From: Peptococcaceae bacterium UBA4068 | GTDB lineage: Bacteria > Bacillota > Dehalobacteriia > UBA4068 | Reading direction: 5' to 3' | NCBI GenBank assembly: GCA_002382665.1 | Contig: DFZA01000015.1 | Location: 1 to 64,000, forward strand | DNA: 64,000 nucleotides | Part shown: piece by piece, positions 51,437 through 60,491 of the stretch | Position numbering within the stretch: the first letter of the stretch is position 1 | Layout of the letters: each line of letters starts with the position of its first letter | The notes under the pieces: model-generated | Databases searched by the model: none | What the model saw: the letters and a program-made list of their open reading frames with translations, nothing else | What the model was told of the DNA's origin: nothing | Made by a program: the position numbers and the translations under genes

Positions 51437-52720
51437 TTAATCAGCTAAACAATAAAATGCGTTCATTCCCACATATATGCCGGTTGCGCCAAGCTGTTCT
51501 TCAATCCGCAATAATTGATTATATTTGGCAACCCGATCCGTACGCGAAGGAGCGCCGGTTTTGATTTGTCCGCTATTCAAGGCCACTACCAGGTCGGCAA
51601 TTGTAGTGTCTTCAGTTTCACCGGAACGATGAGATACCACGGCCGTAAATTTAGCTTTTTTGGCCATTTCAATTGCTTCCAAGGTTTCCGTCAAAGTACC
51701 AATTTGATTAAGCTTAATCAAAATCGAATTGCTGGCTTTTAGTTCAATACCCTGTTTGAGACGTTTGGTATTGGTAACGTAGAGGTCGTCTCCAACTATC
51801 TGCACCTTTTTACCTAAACGCGCCGTCAATTCGGCCCAGCCCTGCCAATCGTCTTCAGCTAAACCGTCTTCGATTGAAATCAGCGGATAGCGGTTACATA
51901 AGTCTTCATAGTAATCAATCATTTCCGAGGAGCTTAAAATCCGGTTCTCGCTGGCCAAATTATATTTGCCGTCTTGATAAATAACGCTGGCGGCAGTATC
52001 AATGGCAATGCGAATTTGCTCGTATGGCTTATACCCTGCTTTTTCTATCGCCAATAAAATGCATTCCAACGCTTCCTCGTTAGATTTAAGGTTTGGAGCA
52101 AAACCGCCTTCGTCGCCTACGGAGGTATTATAGCTGCGTGCTTTTAAAACCTTACGTAAATTATGAAAAGTCTCAGCGCACATCCGCAGCGCTTCCGCAA
52201 ATGAAGACGCGCCAACCGGCAAAATCATAAATTCCTGAATATCGACATTATTATCAGCATGCTGACCACCGTTCAGAATATTCATCATCGGTACAGGTAA
52301 AGTTTTAGCATTGACGCCGCCAATATATCGATAAATAGGCATTCCCAAACAGTCGGCCGCTGCCTTGGCTACAGCTAACGACACGCCCAAAATCGCATTG
52401 GCACCCAAAACCGCCTTATTTTCCGTCCCGTCTAACTGGCACAACAGCGCATCAATACCTGCCTGATCAAAAACTTCCTTGCCAATTAAAGAGCTGGCAA
52501 TAATAGTTCTAACATTATCGACAGCCTGCATGACGCCCTTGCCTAAATATCTTTCACCGCCATCGCGCAATTCAACCGCTTCATAAGCGCCGGTTGAAGC
52601 ACCGGATGGCACGGCAGCACGGCCAAAAGCGCCGTTTTCCAAAACCACTTCCACTTCAATCGTAGGATTACCGCGAGAATCGAGAATTTCTCTTGCATTG
52701 ACATCAGCAATAGTAGACAT
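51437..52720 (-). CDS. eno: Enolase
   Basis: This 427-residue enzyme converts 2-phosphoglycerate to phosphoenolpyruvate. It shows ARQILDSRGNPT-like start (REILDSRGNPTIEVE near residues 10-24), the Mg-binding and catalytic EDGLAEDDW and the signature LIKLNQIGTLTETLEAI, then SHRSGETEDT. Length is normal. GGAGG precedes the ATG by seven bases. It is the last glycolytic gene in gap-pgk-tpiA-gpmI-eno. Confidence 0.97.
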   Translation of the reverse strand: MSTIADVNAREILDSRGNPTIEVEVVLENGAFGRAAVPSGASTGAYEAVELRDGGERYLGKGVMQAVDNVRTIIASSLIGKEVFDQAGIDALLCQLDGTENKAVLGANAILGVSLAVAKAAADCLGMPIYRYIGGVNAKTLPVPMMNILNGGQHADNNVDIQEFMILPVGASSFAEALRMCAETFHNLRKVLKARSYNTSVGDEGGFAPNLKSNEEALECILLAIEKAGYKPYEQIRIAIDTAASVIYQDGKYNLASENRILSSSEMIDYYEDLCNRYPLISIEDGLAEDDWQGWAELTARLGKKVQIVGDDLYVTNTKRLKQGIELKASNSILIKLNQIGTLTETLEAIEMAKKAKFTAVVSHRSGETEDTTIADLVVALNSGQIKTGAPSRTDRVAKYNQLLRIEEQLGATGIYVGMNAFYCLAD

Positions 52721-52769
52721 TTTATTACCTCCAACTTTATTTTTTGAGGGCTATAACCCCTAATAGTAT

Positions 52770-54356
52770 TTACCCGAAATTAAGTTCCAACTGGTCAAAA
52801 TGTTTTAGACCGGAGATTATCAACGAAGAACCAGTCATTTCGTCCGGTTGTTTAATTCCCAACAATTGCAGCATCGTCGGCGCAATATCTTCCAGCCGGC
52901 CTTCACGCAACTGTAAATGCAGCAAACCATCGTCAACTAAAATAAAAGGTACATTGTTGGTTGTGTGAGAAGTCATCGGTTGGCAATGCTCATCCGTCAT
53001 CCTCTCCACATTTCCATGATCGGCCGTAATAATCAGTGTACCGCCTACATCCTTCACAACATCCATAACCTGAGCAATACAGTTATCGATATACTCCAAT
53101 GCTTTGACGGTTGCCTCCAGATTACCGGTATGGCCCACCATGTCCGGATTGGCATAGTTAATAACAATCACATCATAAATACTACTTCGAATACGGTCAA
53201 TTACCGCCTTTGTAACAGCACCGGCGCTCATCTCCGGCTTCTTATCATATGTTTTGACATTTGGAGAAGGTATCATAACCCTATCTTCACCGACGTCGAT
53301 TTTTTCTATACCGCCATTGAAAAAGAAGGTAACATGTGCGTACTTTTCTGTTTCGGCAATTCGTAATTGCCGCAGGCCGTTTTTGGAAATAACACGGCTA
53401 ACGGTATTACGAGGAGGGCGCGGTGAATAAGCAACTTCCACATTCTCCAACGTATCATCGTAATTGGTAAAACAAACATAGAACAACCGTGGCGGCTGCG
53501 GCCCCCGGTCAAAAAAATCAAAGACTTTATCGGTAAAAGCATGGCTGATTTCTCTGGCCCGGTCGGAACGGTAATTGAAAAAGATAGCGCTATCGCCGCT
53601 TTTCATCAATCCCACCGGTTGACCGTCGTTATCAACGATTACTGTAGGTTCAATAAACTCATCACTATCACCGCGCGCATATGATGCCCTGATAGCTTCA
53701 GCAGCCGATTTTTCTTTTCGCCCACGGCCATAAACCAGTGCTTCATAAGCCTCATGCACACGTTCCCAGCGTTTATCTCGATCCATAGCATAAAATCGGC
53801 CGCAAACGGTGGCAATTTTACCGATTTTCAGCTCTTTAATTTCTTGCTCGATACGCTCAGTAAACTGCTGTGCTATCCCACTATTGGTATCACGACCATC
53901 GGTAAAACAATGAATAAACAACTTTTGTATTTGCTGTTGCTTACATAAACGCATCAATGCTATTAAATGATTAATATGGCTATGAATACCACCATCTGAA
54001 GTTAATCCGAATAAATGCATAGCCCCGCCGTATCTATTAGCTTGGCGGCAAGCGCTGATAAAAGTCTCGTTATTAAAGAAGGTACCTTCATCAATATCAC
54101 GGTTAATCAGCGTATAGTCCTGATACATTATTCTACCAGCGCCAATATTCATATGTCCGACTTCACTATCACCCATTTGTCCCGCCGGTAAACCAACATC
54201 GGTACCCGAGGCGCCTAAAACCGTATGGGGATATTTTTGCCAAAGGCTATGAAAAGCAGGTAATTTTGCTATGCAGGTAGCATCGGTAGGAGTATGTTCA
54301 GGCATACCCCAACCGTCCAGCAACATTAATACTAAAGGTTTACCGGCAAACTTCAT
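52770..54356 (-). CDS. gpmI: 2,3-bisphosphoglycerate-independent phosphoglycerate mutase
   Basis: This 528-residue Mn-dependent enzyme interconverts 3- and 2-phosphoglycerate. It has the alkaline-phosphatase-fold start LMLLDGWG, the serine nucleophile in QMGDSEVGHMNIGAG near residues 59-73, and the metal ligands in NYANPDMVGHTG and TADHGN. It is somewhat longer than the usual 510 residues. GGAGG lies six bases before the ATG. Mn2+-controlled activity of this enzyme is typical of spore-formers, where it shuts down in the acidifying forespore. Confidence 0.97.
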   Translation of the reverse strand: MKFAGKPLVLMLLDGWGMPEHTPTDATCIAKLPAFHSLWQKYPHTVLGASGTDVGLPAGQMGDSEVGHMNIGAGRIMYQDYTLINRDIDEGTFFNNETFISACRQANRYGGAMHLFGLTSDGGIHSHINHLIALMRLCKQQQIQKLFIHCFTDGRDTNSGIAQQFTERIEQEIKELKIGKIATVCGRFYAMDRDKRWERVHEAYEALVYGRGRKEKSAAEAIRASYARGDSDEFIEPTVIVDNDGQPVGLMKSGDSAIFFNYRSDRAREISHAFTDKVFDFFDRGPQPPRLFYVCFTNYDDTLENVEVAYSPRPPRNTVSRVISKNGLRQLRIAETEKYAHVTFFFNGGIEKIDVGEDRVMIPSPNVKTYDKKPEMSAGAVTKAVIDRIRSSIYDVIVINYANPDMVGHTGNLEATVKALEYIDNCIAQVMDVVKDVGGTLIITADHGNVERMTDEHCQPMTSHTTNNVPFILVDDGLLHLQLREGRLEDIAPTMLQLLGIKQPDEMTGSSLIISGLKHFDQLELNFG

Positions 54357-54389
54357 GTTATCCTCCGACTTTTTAGTATATCAAACATA

Positions 54390-55145
54390 TCAGCTAACAG
54401 CATTAACAATGGCAGCAAAACTATCCGGCTTGAGACTGGCTCCGCCGACCAAAACACCGTCAATATTGCTACAAGCCAACAGATCTTTAATATTATTGGG
54501 ATTAACACTACCGCCGTAAATAATACTTACCTGATTGGCAATATCGCCCCAAAGTTCAAACAATTGTTTGCGAATATAGCAAATAGCTTCTTCGGCGTCA
54601 GCAGAAGATGCTACACGTCCTGTTCCAATAGCCCAAACAGGTTCATAGGCAATAATCAGATCACTGTTCGGCTCAATCGCAGATAAGGATGCAAACAAAT
54701 CGCTATGCAAAACATCAAATGCTTCACCGTTTTCCCGTTCATCAAGAGTCTCACCGATACAAACAATAGGTATCAGACCTTCATCTATTGCCGCCGCAGC
54801 TTTACGAGTTACCATCTCCGCGCTCTCACCAAAATAATGCCGACGCTCGCTATGGCCGCAAAGACAATAATCGGCTCCGGCAACTTTCGCCATCGGTAAA
54901 GATATTTCTCCGGTAAACGCACCTTCCGGCTGCCAATAAATATTTTGCACCCCGACTTTTACCGTGGTTTTGGCAAACGCATCCACTACTGCAGGTACTA
55001 GGATGGCGGCAGGAATTATTATAACTTCCGCTTGAGTCGGCTGTAGTAAGTGCAGCAACCCACCTGCGTAATTATTTACATCATCAGCAGTCTTATACAT
55101 TTTCCAATTAGCTGCAATTATCACCCTGCGCGACGTTTGATCCAT
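54390..55145 (-). CDS. tpiA: Triosephosphate isomerase
   Basis: This 251-residue TIM barrel interconverts dihydroxyacetone phosphate and glyceraldehyde 3-phosphate. NWKMYKT places the active-site Lys at residue 15, CGHSERRHYFGE the catalytic His at 98, and AYEPVWAIGTG the catalytic Glu at 168. The C-terminal phosphate loop YGGSVNPNN and LVGGASL are intact. GAGGGG precedes the ATG by nine bases. Confidence 0.97.
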   Translation of the reverse strand: MDQTSRRVIIAANWKMYKTADDVNNYAGGLLHLLQPTQAEVIIIPAAILVPAVVDAFAKTTVKVGVQNIYWQPEGAFTGEISLPMAKVAGADYCLCGHSERRHYFGESAEMVTRKAAAAIDEGLIPIVCIGETLDERENGEAFDVLHSDLFASLSAIEPNSDLIIAYEPVWAIGTGRVASSADAEEAICYIRKQLFELWGDIANQVSIIYGGSVNPNNIKDLLACSNIDGVLVGGASLKPDSFAAIVNAVS

Positions 55146-55190
55146 GTTTATTATCCCCTCTCGGTTTCGACAACCAGTGTCTTACATGAT

Positions 55191-55217
55191 TTTGCCGGAC
55201 ATAATATGTCCGGCAAA
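55191..55217. repeat. 12-bp perfect hairpin between pgk and tpiA
   Basis: TTTGCCGGACAT, AAT and the exact complement form a strong stem in the 84-base gap. The bases that follow on the minus strand are not a clean T run, so it may be a partial terminator or an mRNA-processing and stabilising structure inside the operon. Confidence 0.65.
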
Positions 55218-55228
55218 GTATATTTGTA

Positions 55229-56416
55229 CTATTTATCATTTAATACTGCTATACCAGGTAAAACCTTACCCGCAAGGAAATCAAGAGAAGCTCCTCCTCC
55301 TGTAGACATATGACTGATCTCACTTGCTAAACCGGCTTGATTAACGGCGGCTACGCTGTCACCGCCGCCTACTATGCTGAAGGCGTCGCTGTCAGCCACA
55401 ACTTTAAGTAATTCAAAGGTGCCTTTAGCAAAAGCCTCCTTTTCAAAAAGGCCAAGGGGGCCGTTCCAAATAATCGTTTTAGCATCAGCAATAGCTGCAC
55501 CAAACAATTGTCTGGTTTTACTGCCGACGTCTAAAGCCATATATCCTTCAGGCAATTTATCTGCATCTACCTCTATTACATCAGATGCATCAATATCTTT
55601 AGCTACAATCACATCAACAGGCAATAACAGATTATTTGCGATCTTAGTCGCCAATAATTGTTTGGCCCATTCCACTCTCTCTTGTTCAACCAAAGAATTT
55701 TGCATATTATACCCTTGCGCCGCCAAAAAAGTATTGGCCATACCGCCACCTATCAGTAATTTATCTACTATATTTAATAGATTTTCAATTACTTGAATTT
55801 TATCTGATACTTTGGCGCCGCCGATTATAGATACAAAAGGATGGGCTGGATTATGCAAAGCCGCCGATAAACACTTGACTTCTTTCTCCATCAAAAATCC
55901 GGCAACTGCAGGCAGATATTTAGCTATACCGGCCGTTGAGGCATGAGCCCGGTGCGCCGTGCCAAATGCATCGTTTACATAAATATCAGCCAATGAAGCA
56001 AGTGCGCGGGCAAAACTGTCATCGTTGGCTTCCTCGCCCGGATAATAACGGATGTTCTCCAAAAGCATAATATCGCCATCTACTAAATTATCGACAGTTT
56101 TTTGTGTTTCCGGGCTTAAACAATCTTCAGTAAATATTACAGGTTTATTCAACAGCTCCGACAATTCCTTAACCACAGGCCTAAGACTATACTTAGGATT
56201 GCGCTCACCTTTGGGACGGCCTAAATGAGAAGCAATTATTATTTTGGCATTATGCAGCATCAAATAATGAATCGTCGGCAAGGCGGCAATTATCCGCTCA
56301 TTATCGCTGACTTTACCGTCAATGATGGGTACATTAAAATCAACGCGCAAAAATACCTTTTTACCATCAACATTAATATCCTGAACTGTCTTTTTATTAG
56401 GATAATCTACGGACAT
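55229..56416 (-). CDS. pgk: Phosphoglycerate kinase
   Basis: This 395-residue enzyme makes ATP from 1,3-bisphosphoglycerate. It starts with KKTVQDINVDGKKVFLRVDFNVP, with the substrate-binding RVDFN, and has HLGRPKG, the nucleotide motifs VSDKIQVI and GGGDSVAAV, and TGGGASLDFL at the C-terminus. I use ATG 56416, eleven bases after AAGGAGC, which gives the normal length; a longer open frame reaches back into gap. It follows gap by 28 bases. Confidence 0.97.
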   Translation of the reverse strand: MSVDYPNKKTVQDINVDGKKVFLRVDFNVPIIDGKVSDNERIIAALPTIHYLMLHNAKIIIASHLGRPKGERNPKYSLRPVVKELSELLNKPVIFTEDCLSPETQKTVDNLVDGDIMLLENIRYYPGEEANDDSFARALASLADIYVNDAFGTAHRAHASTAGIAKYLPAVAGFLMEKEVKCLSAALHNPAHPFVSIIGGAKVSDKIQVIENLLNIVDKLLIGGGMANTFLAAQGYNMQNSLVEQERVEWAKQLLATKIANNLLLPVDVIVAKDIDASDVIEVDADKLPEGYMALDVGSKTRQLFGAAIADAKTIIWNGPLGLFEKEAFAKGTFELLKVVADSDAFSIVGGGDSVAAVNQAGLASEISHMSTGGGASLDFLAGKVLPGIAVLNDK

Positions 56417-56444
56417 TTTTAAGCTGCTCCTTTCGTCCTGATAT

Positions 56445-57449
56445 CTACAGCATTCTGCCCATATAGAGTACAATATCGACAATTCTGTTGCTATAACCCC
56501 ATTCGTTATCATACCAAATGAACAATTTTACCATATCTTCACTAACAACCATTGTCGAAAGCGCATCGATAGTACCGGATTCGGACGTGTCATTATAGTC
56601 AATAGATACCAACGGCTCATCCGAATAACCTAAAACTCCTTTAAGCTCGCCTTGAGAAGCAGCCTTTAAGGCAGCGTTGATTTCTTCAACAGTCGCCGGC
56701 TTTTCCAAGAGCAAATTCAAGTCAACAACAGACACATTAGGAGTAGGCACACGCAGGGCAAAACCATTAAGTTTTCCCTTTACCTCCGGCAAGACTAATG
56801 CCACAGCTTTGGCAGCGCCGGTTGAAGTAGGAATAATTGAACAGCCAGCAGCACGGGCACGACGGAAATCCTTGTGGACTTTATCCAATATTTGCTGATC
56901 ATTTGTATAGGAATGAACCGTTGTCATAATGCCTTTAACAATACCAAATTTTTCTTGCATAACTTTGACCGCTGGAGCTAACGCATTAGTAGTACAAGAA
57001 GCATTGGAAACTATATAATGTTTAGACGGATCATATTGTTTATGATTAACACCGTATACAACGGTAATATCTTCATTTTTACCCGGAGCACTAAGCAGAA
57101 CTTTTTTGGCGCCTGCTTTGATATGAGCATAAGCTGCATCATGTTCCGTAAACTTTCCGGTAGATTCCAGTACTATATCAACACCCAGCTCTTTCCAGGG
57201 CAAATCTGCCGGATTGGCAACAGACAAAATCTTAATCTCTTTTCCTTCAACAATGAGATTTCCATCAGCAAAGCTTACTTCTTTGTCATAACGCCCATGC
57301 ACCGAATCATATTTGAGCAAAAATGCAAGCATCTCCGGAGTGGCAAAATCGTTAATTGCCACAATCTCTATTTCCGGGTTTCCAAAAGCTAGGCGGAAAA
57401 ATGGTCTGCCAATACGGCCAAACCCATTAATCGCAACTTTAACAGTCAT
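56445..57449 (-). CDS. gap: Glyceraldehyde-3-phosphate dehydrogenase
   Basis: This 334-residue NAD-dependent enzyme oxidises glyceraldehyde 3-phosphate. The Rossmann motif NGFGRIGR is at residues 8-15, Asp34 fits NAD rather than NADP use, the catalytic Cys152 stands in SNASCTTN, and WYDNEWGYSNR is near the C-terminus. AGGAGG precedes the ATG. It heads the glycolytic run. The usual regulator gene cggR is absent upstream: whiA lies there instead, with a 109-base gap. Confidence 0.97.
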   Translation of the reverse strand: MTVKVAINGFGRIGRPFFRLAFGNPEIEIVAINDFATPEMLAFLLKYDSVHGRYDKEVSFADGNLIVEGKEIKILSVANPADLPWKELGVDIVLESTGKFTEHDAAYAHIKAGAKKVLLSAPGKNEDITVVYGVNHKQYDPSKHYIVSNASCTTNALAPAVKVMQEKFGIVKGIMTTVHSYTNDQQILDKVHKDFRRARAAGCSIIPTSTGAAKAVALVLPEVKGKLNGFALRVPTPNVSVVDLNLLLEKPATVEEINAALKAASQGELKGVLGYSDEPLVSIDYNDTSESGTIDALSTMVVSEDMVKLFIWYDNEWGYSNRIVDIVLYMGRML

Positions 57450-57558
57450 TTAAACATCCTCCTTTAAATTAAAAATCCCAGCCCTTTTAGGTCATTCGCT
57501 ATAATAATAAGAAATCCTCTCTTTTTGTTTAATAAACTTTTTTTATAATAATTATTCA

Positions 57559-58506
57559 CTATTTTCCTTTGTTATGCAATCCCTCAGCAATATTCATTAA
57601 TCTACGAAAGCGATGATTAATAGCGGACCGTCCGATATGCGAAATTTCACTTAATTCCGAAAGAGAGGCGTCGGGGTGATCTAAGCGTAACTGTGCCACC
57701 TCCAATAAAGAGGGAGGTAAACAACCCAGACCTTTTGTCGCTTGCAGATGGTGGATCATAGCAATTTGCCGCATCGCCGCAGCGACCGTTTTATCAAGAT
57801 TGGCCTCTTCACAGTTTACCAGACGGTTGACGCGATTGCGCATTTCTTTATCAACGCGCATGCTCTCAAATTCCAGTAAGGAACGATGCGAACCCATTAA
57901 ATTAAGTATACTGCTGATTTGTTCTCCGGATTTGAGATAAACGATATAAACATCTTTTCGTGTAGTTATATTGGCATTAATATCAAACTCAGCCAAGAGC
58001 TGCCGCAACAAGGCCGCCAGCCTTTGATCGCGGACAATAATTTCCAAATGATAAGCGCCTTCGGGGTTACTAACCGATCCACTAGCCAGGAAAGCACCCC
58101 TGATAAACGCCCGCCGGCAGCAGTCGTTACTGATAATATCCTCATTAAAACGCCCAGGGAAATCTCTATTTAACATCATTGAAGCATCCATAATGCCCAT
58201 CATTGCCAATAACGGCTCAACCTGAGCATTGTTTCTGACTATCAGCGAAAATACCTGATTTTTTTTTAAGCGGTCGCGACGATGTGTTGCCAGCTCCGCT
58301 TTCAAACCTAAACTTCTTGATAAAGCAAAAATCCGCCGCGCTACCGCCGCGTTCTCGGTATTTATAGACAGCGCAATACTTTGTCTGCTGCCGATATGGA
58401 TATTACCTCCAAAGCGAAAAAACGCTGCCAATTCCGCCTGGCGGCAACACCCGCGGGTACAAGCAACCCTAGTCAAATCATCTTTTACTTGAGCAGTAAA
58501 TGTCAT
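57559..58506 (-). CDS. whiA: Sporulation and cell-division regulator WhiA
   Basis: This 315-residue protein has the WhiA layout: a degenerate LAGLIDADG homing-endonuclease-like N-terminal part (about residues 1-210) with CCRRAFIRGAFLASGSVSNPEG near residues 124-145, and a C-terminal HTH (LRLDHPDASLSELSEISHIGRSAINHRFRRL). In Bacillus it affects cell division and chromosome segregation. The ATG at 58506 is nine bases after GGAG; an ATG three codons earlier overlaps it. It directly follows rapZ, without yvcK between. Confidence 0.95.
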   Translation of the reverse strand: MTFTAQVKDDLTRVACTRGCCRQAELAAFFRFGGNIHIGSRQSIALSINTENAAVARRIFALSRSLGLKAELATHRRDRLKKNQVFSLIVRNNAQVEPLLAMMGIMDASMMLNRDFPGRFNEDIISNDCCRRAFIRGAFLASGSVSNPEGAYHLEIIVRDQRLAALLRQLLAEFDINANITTRKDVYIVYLKSGEQISSILNLMGSHRSLLEFESMRVDKEMRNRVNRLVNCEEANLDKTVAAAMRQIAMIHHLQATKGLGCLPPSLLEVAQLRLDHPDASLSELSEISHIGRSAINHRFRRLMNIAEGLHNKGK

Positions 58507-58530
58507 AAACAGCATCTCCGCATATATCGA

Positions 58531-59418
58531 TCAACGACCGGTTTTATTGCCTTTTTTAATATCACGATGCGATAAGCTTGTTTCATAGCCATCAGATACT
58601 AAAGAGGTGGCAATAGCCTCAGCAATAGTTACCGAACGGTGACGGCCGCCGGTACAACCGACAGCAATGGCCAGATGTTTTTTGCCTTCTTTGATATAAT
58701 TCGGCAATAAAAATTTTAACAGCGACAGATAGAGATTAAGGAACTCAGTCGTTTCCTGTTTATCTAAGACATAATCACGGACCGTGGTGTCAAGACCGGT
58801 TTGATATCGCATTTCCTCAATATAGTAAGGATTCGGTAAAAAACGCACGTCGATAACCATGTCGGCGTCTATCGGCATACCGTATTTAAAACCGAAGGAA
58901 CTGACAGAGACAGCAAAAATTTCACTCTCGTTTTCGGAAAACATCTTAACGATCATTGCGGACAATTGGCGGTTTGTTAAATCAGAGGTGTCAATTACTA
59001 TATCGGCCAAACCTCTCATCTCAGTCAGCCGTTGCCTTTCTTCCACGATACAATCACTGACACTGCGTCCGGAGCGTGCCAGCGGATGACGTCGTCTTGT
59101 TTCCTTATAGCGGCTAACCAATACCGCTTCGGATGCTTCCATAAAAAGAATACGAAATTTAATACCCTCATTGGCAAGACCGGCCAATACTTGCTCAAAT
59201 GAATAAAAATCCTCACCGCCGCGCACATCAATAATTACAGCCATTTTGGATAGCTCGCCACGGGTCTGCCGATTGTAGTGGATAAAGCTGGCAAACAATG
59301 ACGGCGGTAAATTGTCCACGCAAAAGTAACCTAGATCTTCCAAAGCTGCTGTTACTTGAGATTTACCAGCCCCGCTCATACCGGTGATAATTAATATACT
59401 TTCATTATTACCAGCCAT
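58531..59418 (-). CDS. rapZ: RNase adapter RapZ / nucleotide-binding protein YvcJ
   Basis: This 295-residue P-loop protein has Walker A GMSGAGKS at residues 13-20, a Walker B-like VIIDVRGGEDFY, and the C-terminal domain with IAVGCTGGRHRSVTIAE, which binds RNA or nucleotides in E. coli RapZ. In Gram-positives (YvcJ) the role is less clear. GGAGG lies seven bases before the ATG. The HAD gene upstream ends 14 bases away; whiA follows. The usual rapZ-yvcK-whiA triad lacks yvcK here. Confidence 0.95.
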   Translation of the reverse strand: MAGNNESILIITGMSGAGKSQVTAALEDLGYFCVDNLPPSLFASFIHYNRQTRGELSKMAVIIDVRGGEDFYSFEQVLAGLANEGIKFRILFMEASEAVLVSRYKETRRRHPLARSGRSVSDCIVEERQRLTEMRGLADIVIDTSDLTNRQLSAMIVKMFSENESEIFAVSVSSFGFKYGMPIDADMVIDVRFLPNPYYIEEMRYQTGLDTTVRDYVLDKQETTEFLNLYLSLLKFLLPNYIKEGKKHLAIAVGCTGGRHRSVTIAEAIATSLVSDGYETSLSHRDIKKGNKTGR

Positions 59419-59432
59419 TTTATTCCTCCATA

Positions 59433-60230
59433 TTAAACTAAAACAAATTTCTCTATTGCAATGCCGACGCCGCTGTTATCACAATCTTCGGTAACATAAT
59501 CGGCTATTATTTTCAGCGGTTCAACGGCATTGCCCATAGCAATTTTCAAACCGGCGCCGTCAAACAATTTAATATCGTTAAAATTATCGCCGATGGCCAT
59601 GGTTTCCTCTTTGTTAATACCAAATTGGTCGGCAAGATAACGTAATGCCGCGCCTTTATTAGCAGCAGGATTAAGAAGCTCAAGAAAATACGGTTTGGAT
59701 TTAGTAATATATGCTCTGCTGCCAAATTGCTGCTCCGCCAGCGGCCACAATTCATCCATGCGCTGCGGGTCACCGCTGATCAATATTTTGTGCGGGTTGC
59801 CGCCAAGATTATGCCGCAAATCGCCAACCGCCATCACCGGCACTTTGGAAATATGGGTATAATGTACTACCCTTTTATCAATATAACTTACCCGAAACAT
59901 ATCATTTACATAAGCCTGTACGGCACAATTATGTTCTTCGGCAAAAGCGACCATCTCCTGAGCCGTTTCCTCATCGATTGTCAATGACAACAATACCTCG
60001 CCAGAAGATACTTTTTTGACAAGAGCCCCCTGATACGTAATCAATGGTAAATCCAGTTTCAATTGTTCCGCGACCATCGCCGCCGAACGAAACATCCGTC
60101 CGGTAGAAATTGTAACCATCACGCCCCGACTAACCGCTTCGGTGATCGCCTGCTTATTACGCTCCGATATTTCCAAACTACGACTAAACAGCGTATCATC
60201 CATATCGGTAGCAATCAACTTGATAGACAT
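59433..60230 (-). CDS. Cof-type HAD-IIB phosphatase
   Basis: This 265-residue phosphatase has ATDMDDTLFS (nucleophile Asp9 and Asp11), STGRMF near residues 40-45, SGDPQRMDEL and the late GDNFNDIKLF near residues 212-221, with an alpha/beta cap between. It is a paralogue of the phosphatase at 6332-7123. The substrate is unknown. It is followed on the same strand by rapZ and whiA and preceded by the tandem hairpin repeat. AGGTGAC is the probable ribosome site. Confidence 0.9.
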   Translation of the reverse strand: MSIKLIATDMDDTLFSRSLEISERNKQAITEAVSRGVMVTISTGRMFRSAAMVAEQLKLDLPLITYQGALVKKVSSGEVLLSLTIDEETAQEMVAFAEEHNCAVQAYVNDMFRVSYIDKRVVHYTHISKVPVMAVGDLRHNLGGNPHKILISGDPQRMDELWPLAEQQFGSRAYITKSKPYFLELLNPAANKGAALRYLADQFGINKEETMAIGDNFNDIKLFDGAGLKIAMGNAVEPLKIIADYVTEDCDNSGVGIAIEKFVLV

Positions 60231-60268
60231 ATTGTCACCTCGAAAAATAATTCCGTCATTATAATATC

Positions 60269-60288
60269 ATATCCGCTAACGCGGATAT
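60269..60288. repeat. ATATCCGC-TAAC-GCGGATAT hairpin
   Basis: A perfect 8-bp stem with a TAAC loop lies 39 bases upstream of the HAD gene, next to the tandem repeat. It may be an operator or part of the repeat element. Confidence 0.5.
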
Positions 60289-60289
60289 C

Positions 60290-60455
60290 GCTGGCTTTTC
60301 CCTCGTGGGAAAATCTTAAGCTTAAATAGCCGCTCATTCTCAAAATTATAGATTTCAGCCTGTGCAGTAATTCTAGCTGGCTTTTCCCTAACCGGGAAAA
60401 TCTCAGCTATAAAATAGGCGCTCAGCCTCGAAATCAAAGATTTCGGTCTGTGCTG
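60290..60455. repeat. Two tandem copies of an approximately 81-bp hairpin element (period 86 bp)
   Basis: The copies at 60290-60370 and 60376-60455 share GCTGGCTTTTCCCT, GGGAAAATCT, a TAAA-TAG-CGCTCA block and AGATTTC-G-CTGTGC. Each forms a TTTTCCC/GGGAAAA hairpin. They fill the 261-base gap between uvrC and the HAD gene. The sequence between conserved blocks varies, which suggests constraint on structure. I cannot name the element. Confidence 0.75.
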
Positions 60456-60491
60456 CTATTATATCACATATAAGCATATTTGCAGCAATTA

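Noticed and set aside
60290..60455. CRISPR array
   Set aside because: Only two repeats of about 80 bp with internal hairpins; no short uniform repeats and spacers, and no cas genes in the window.
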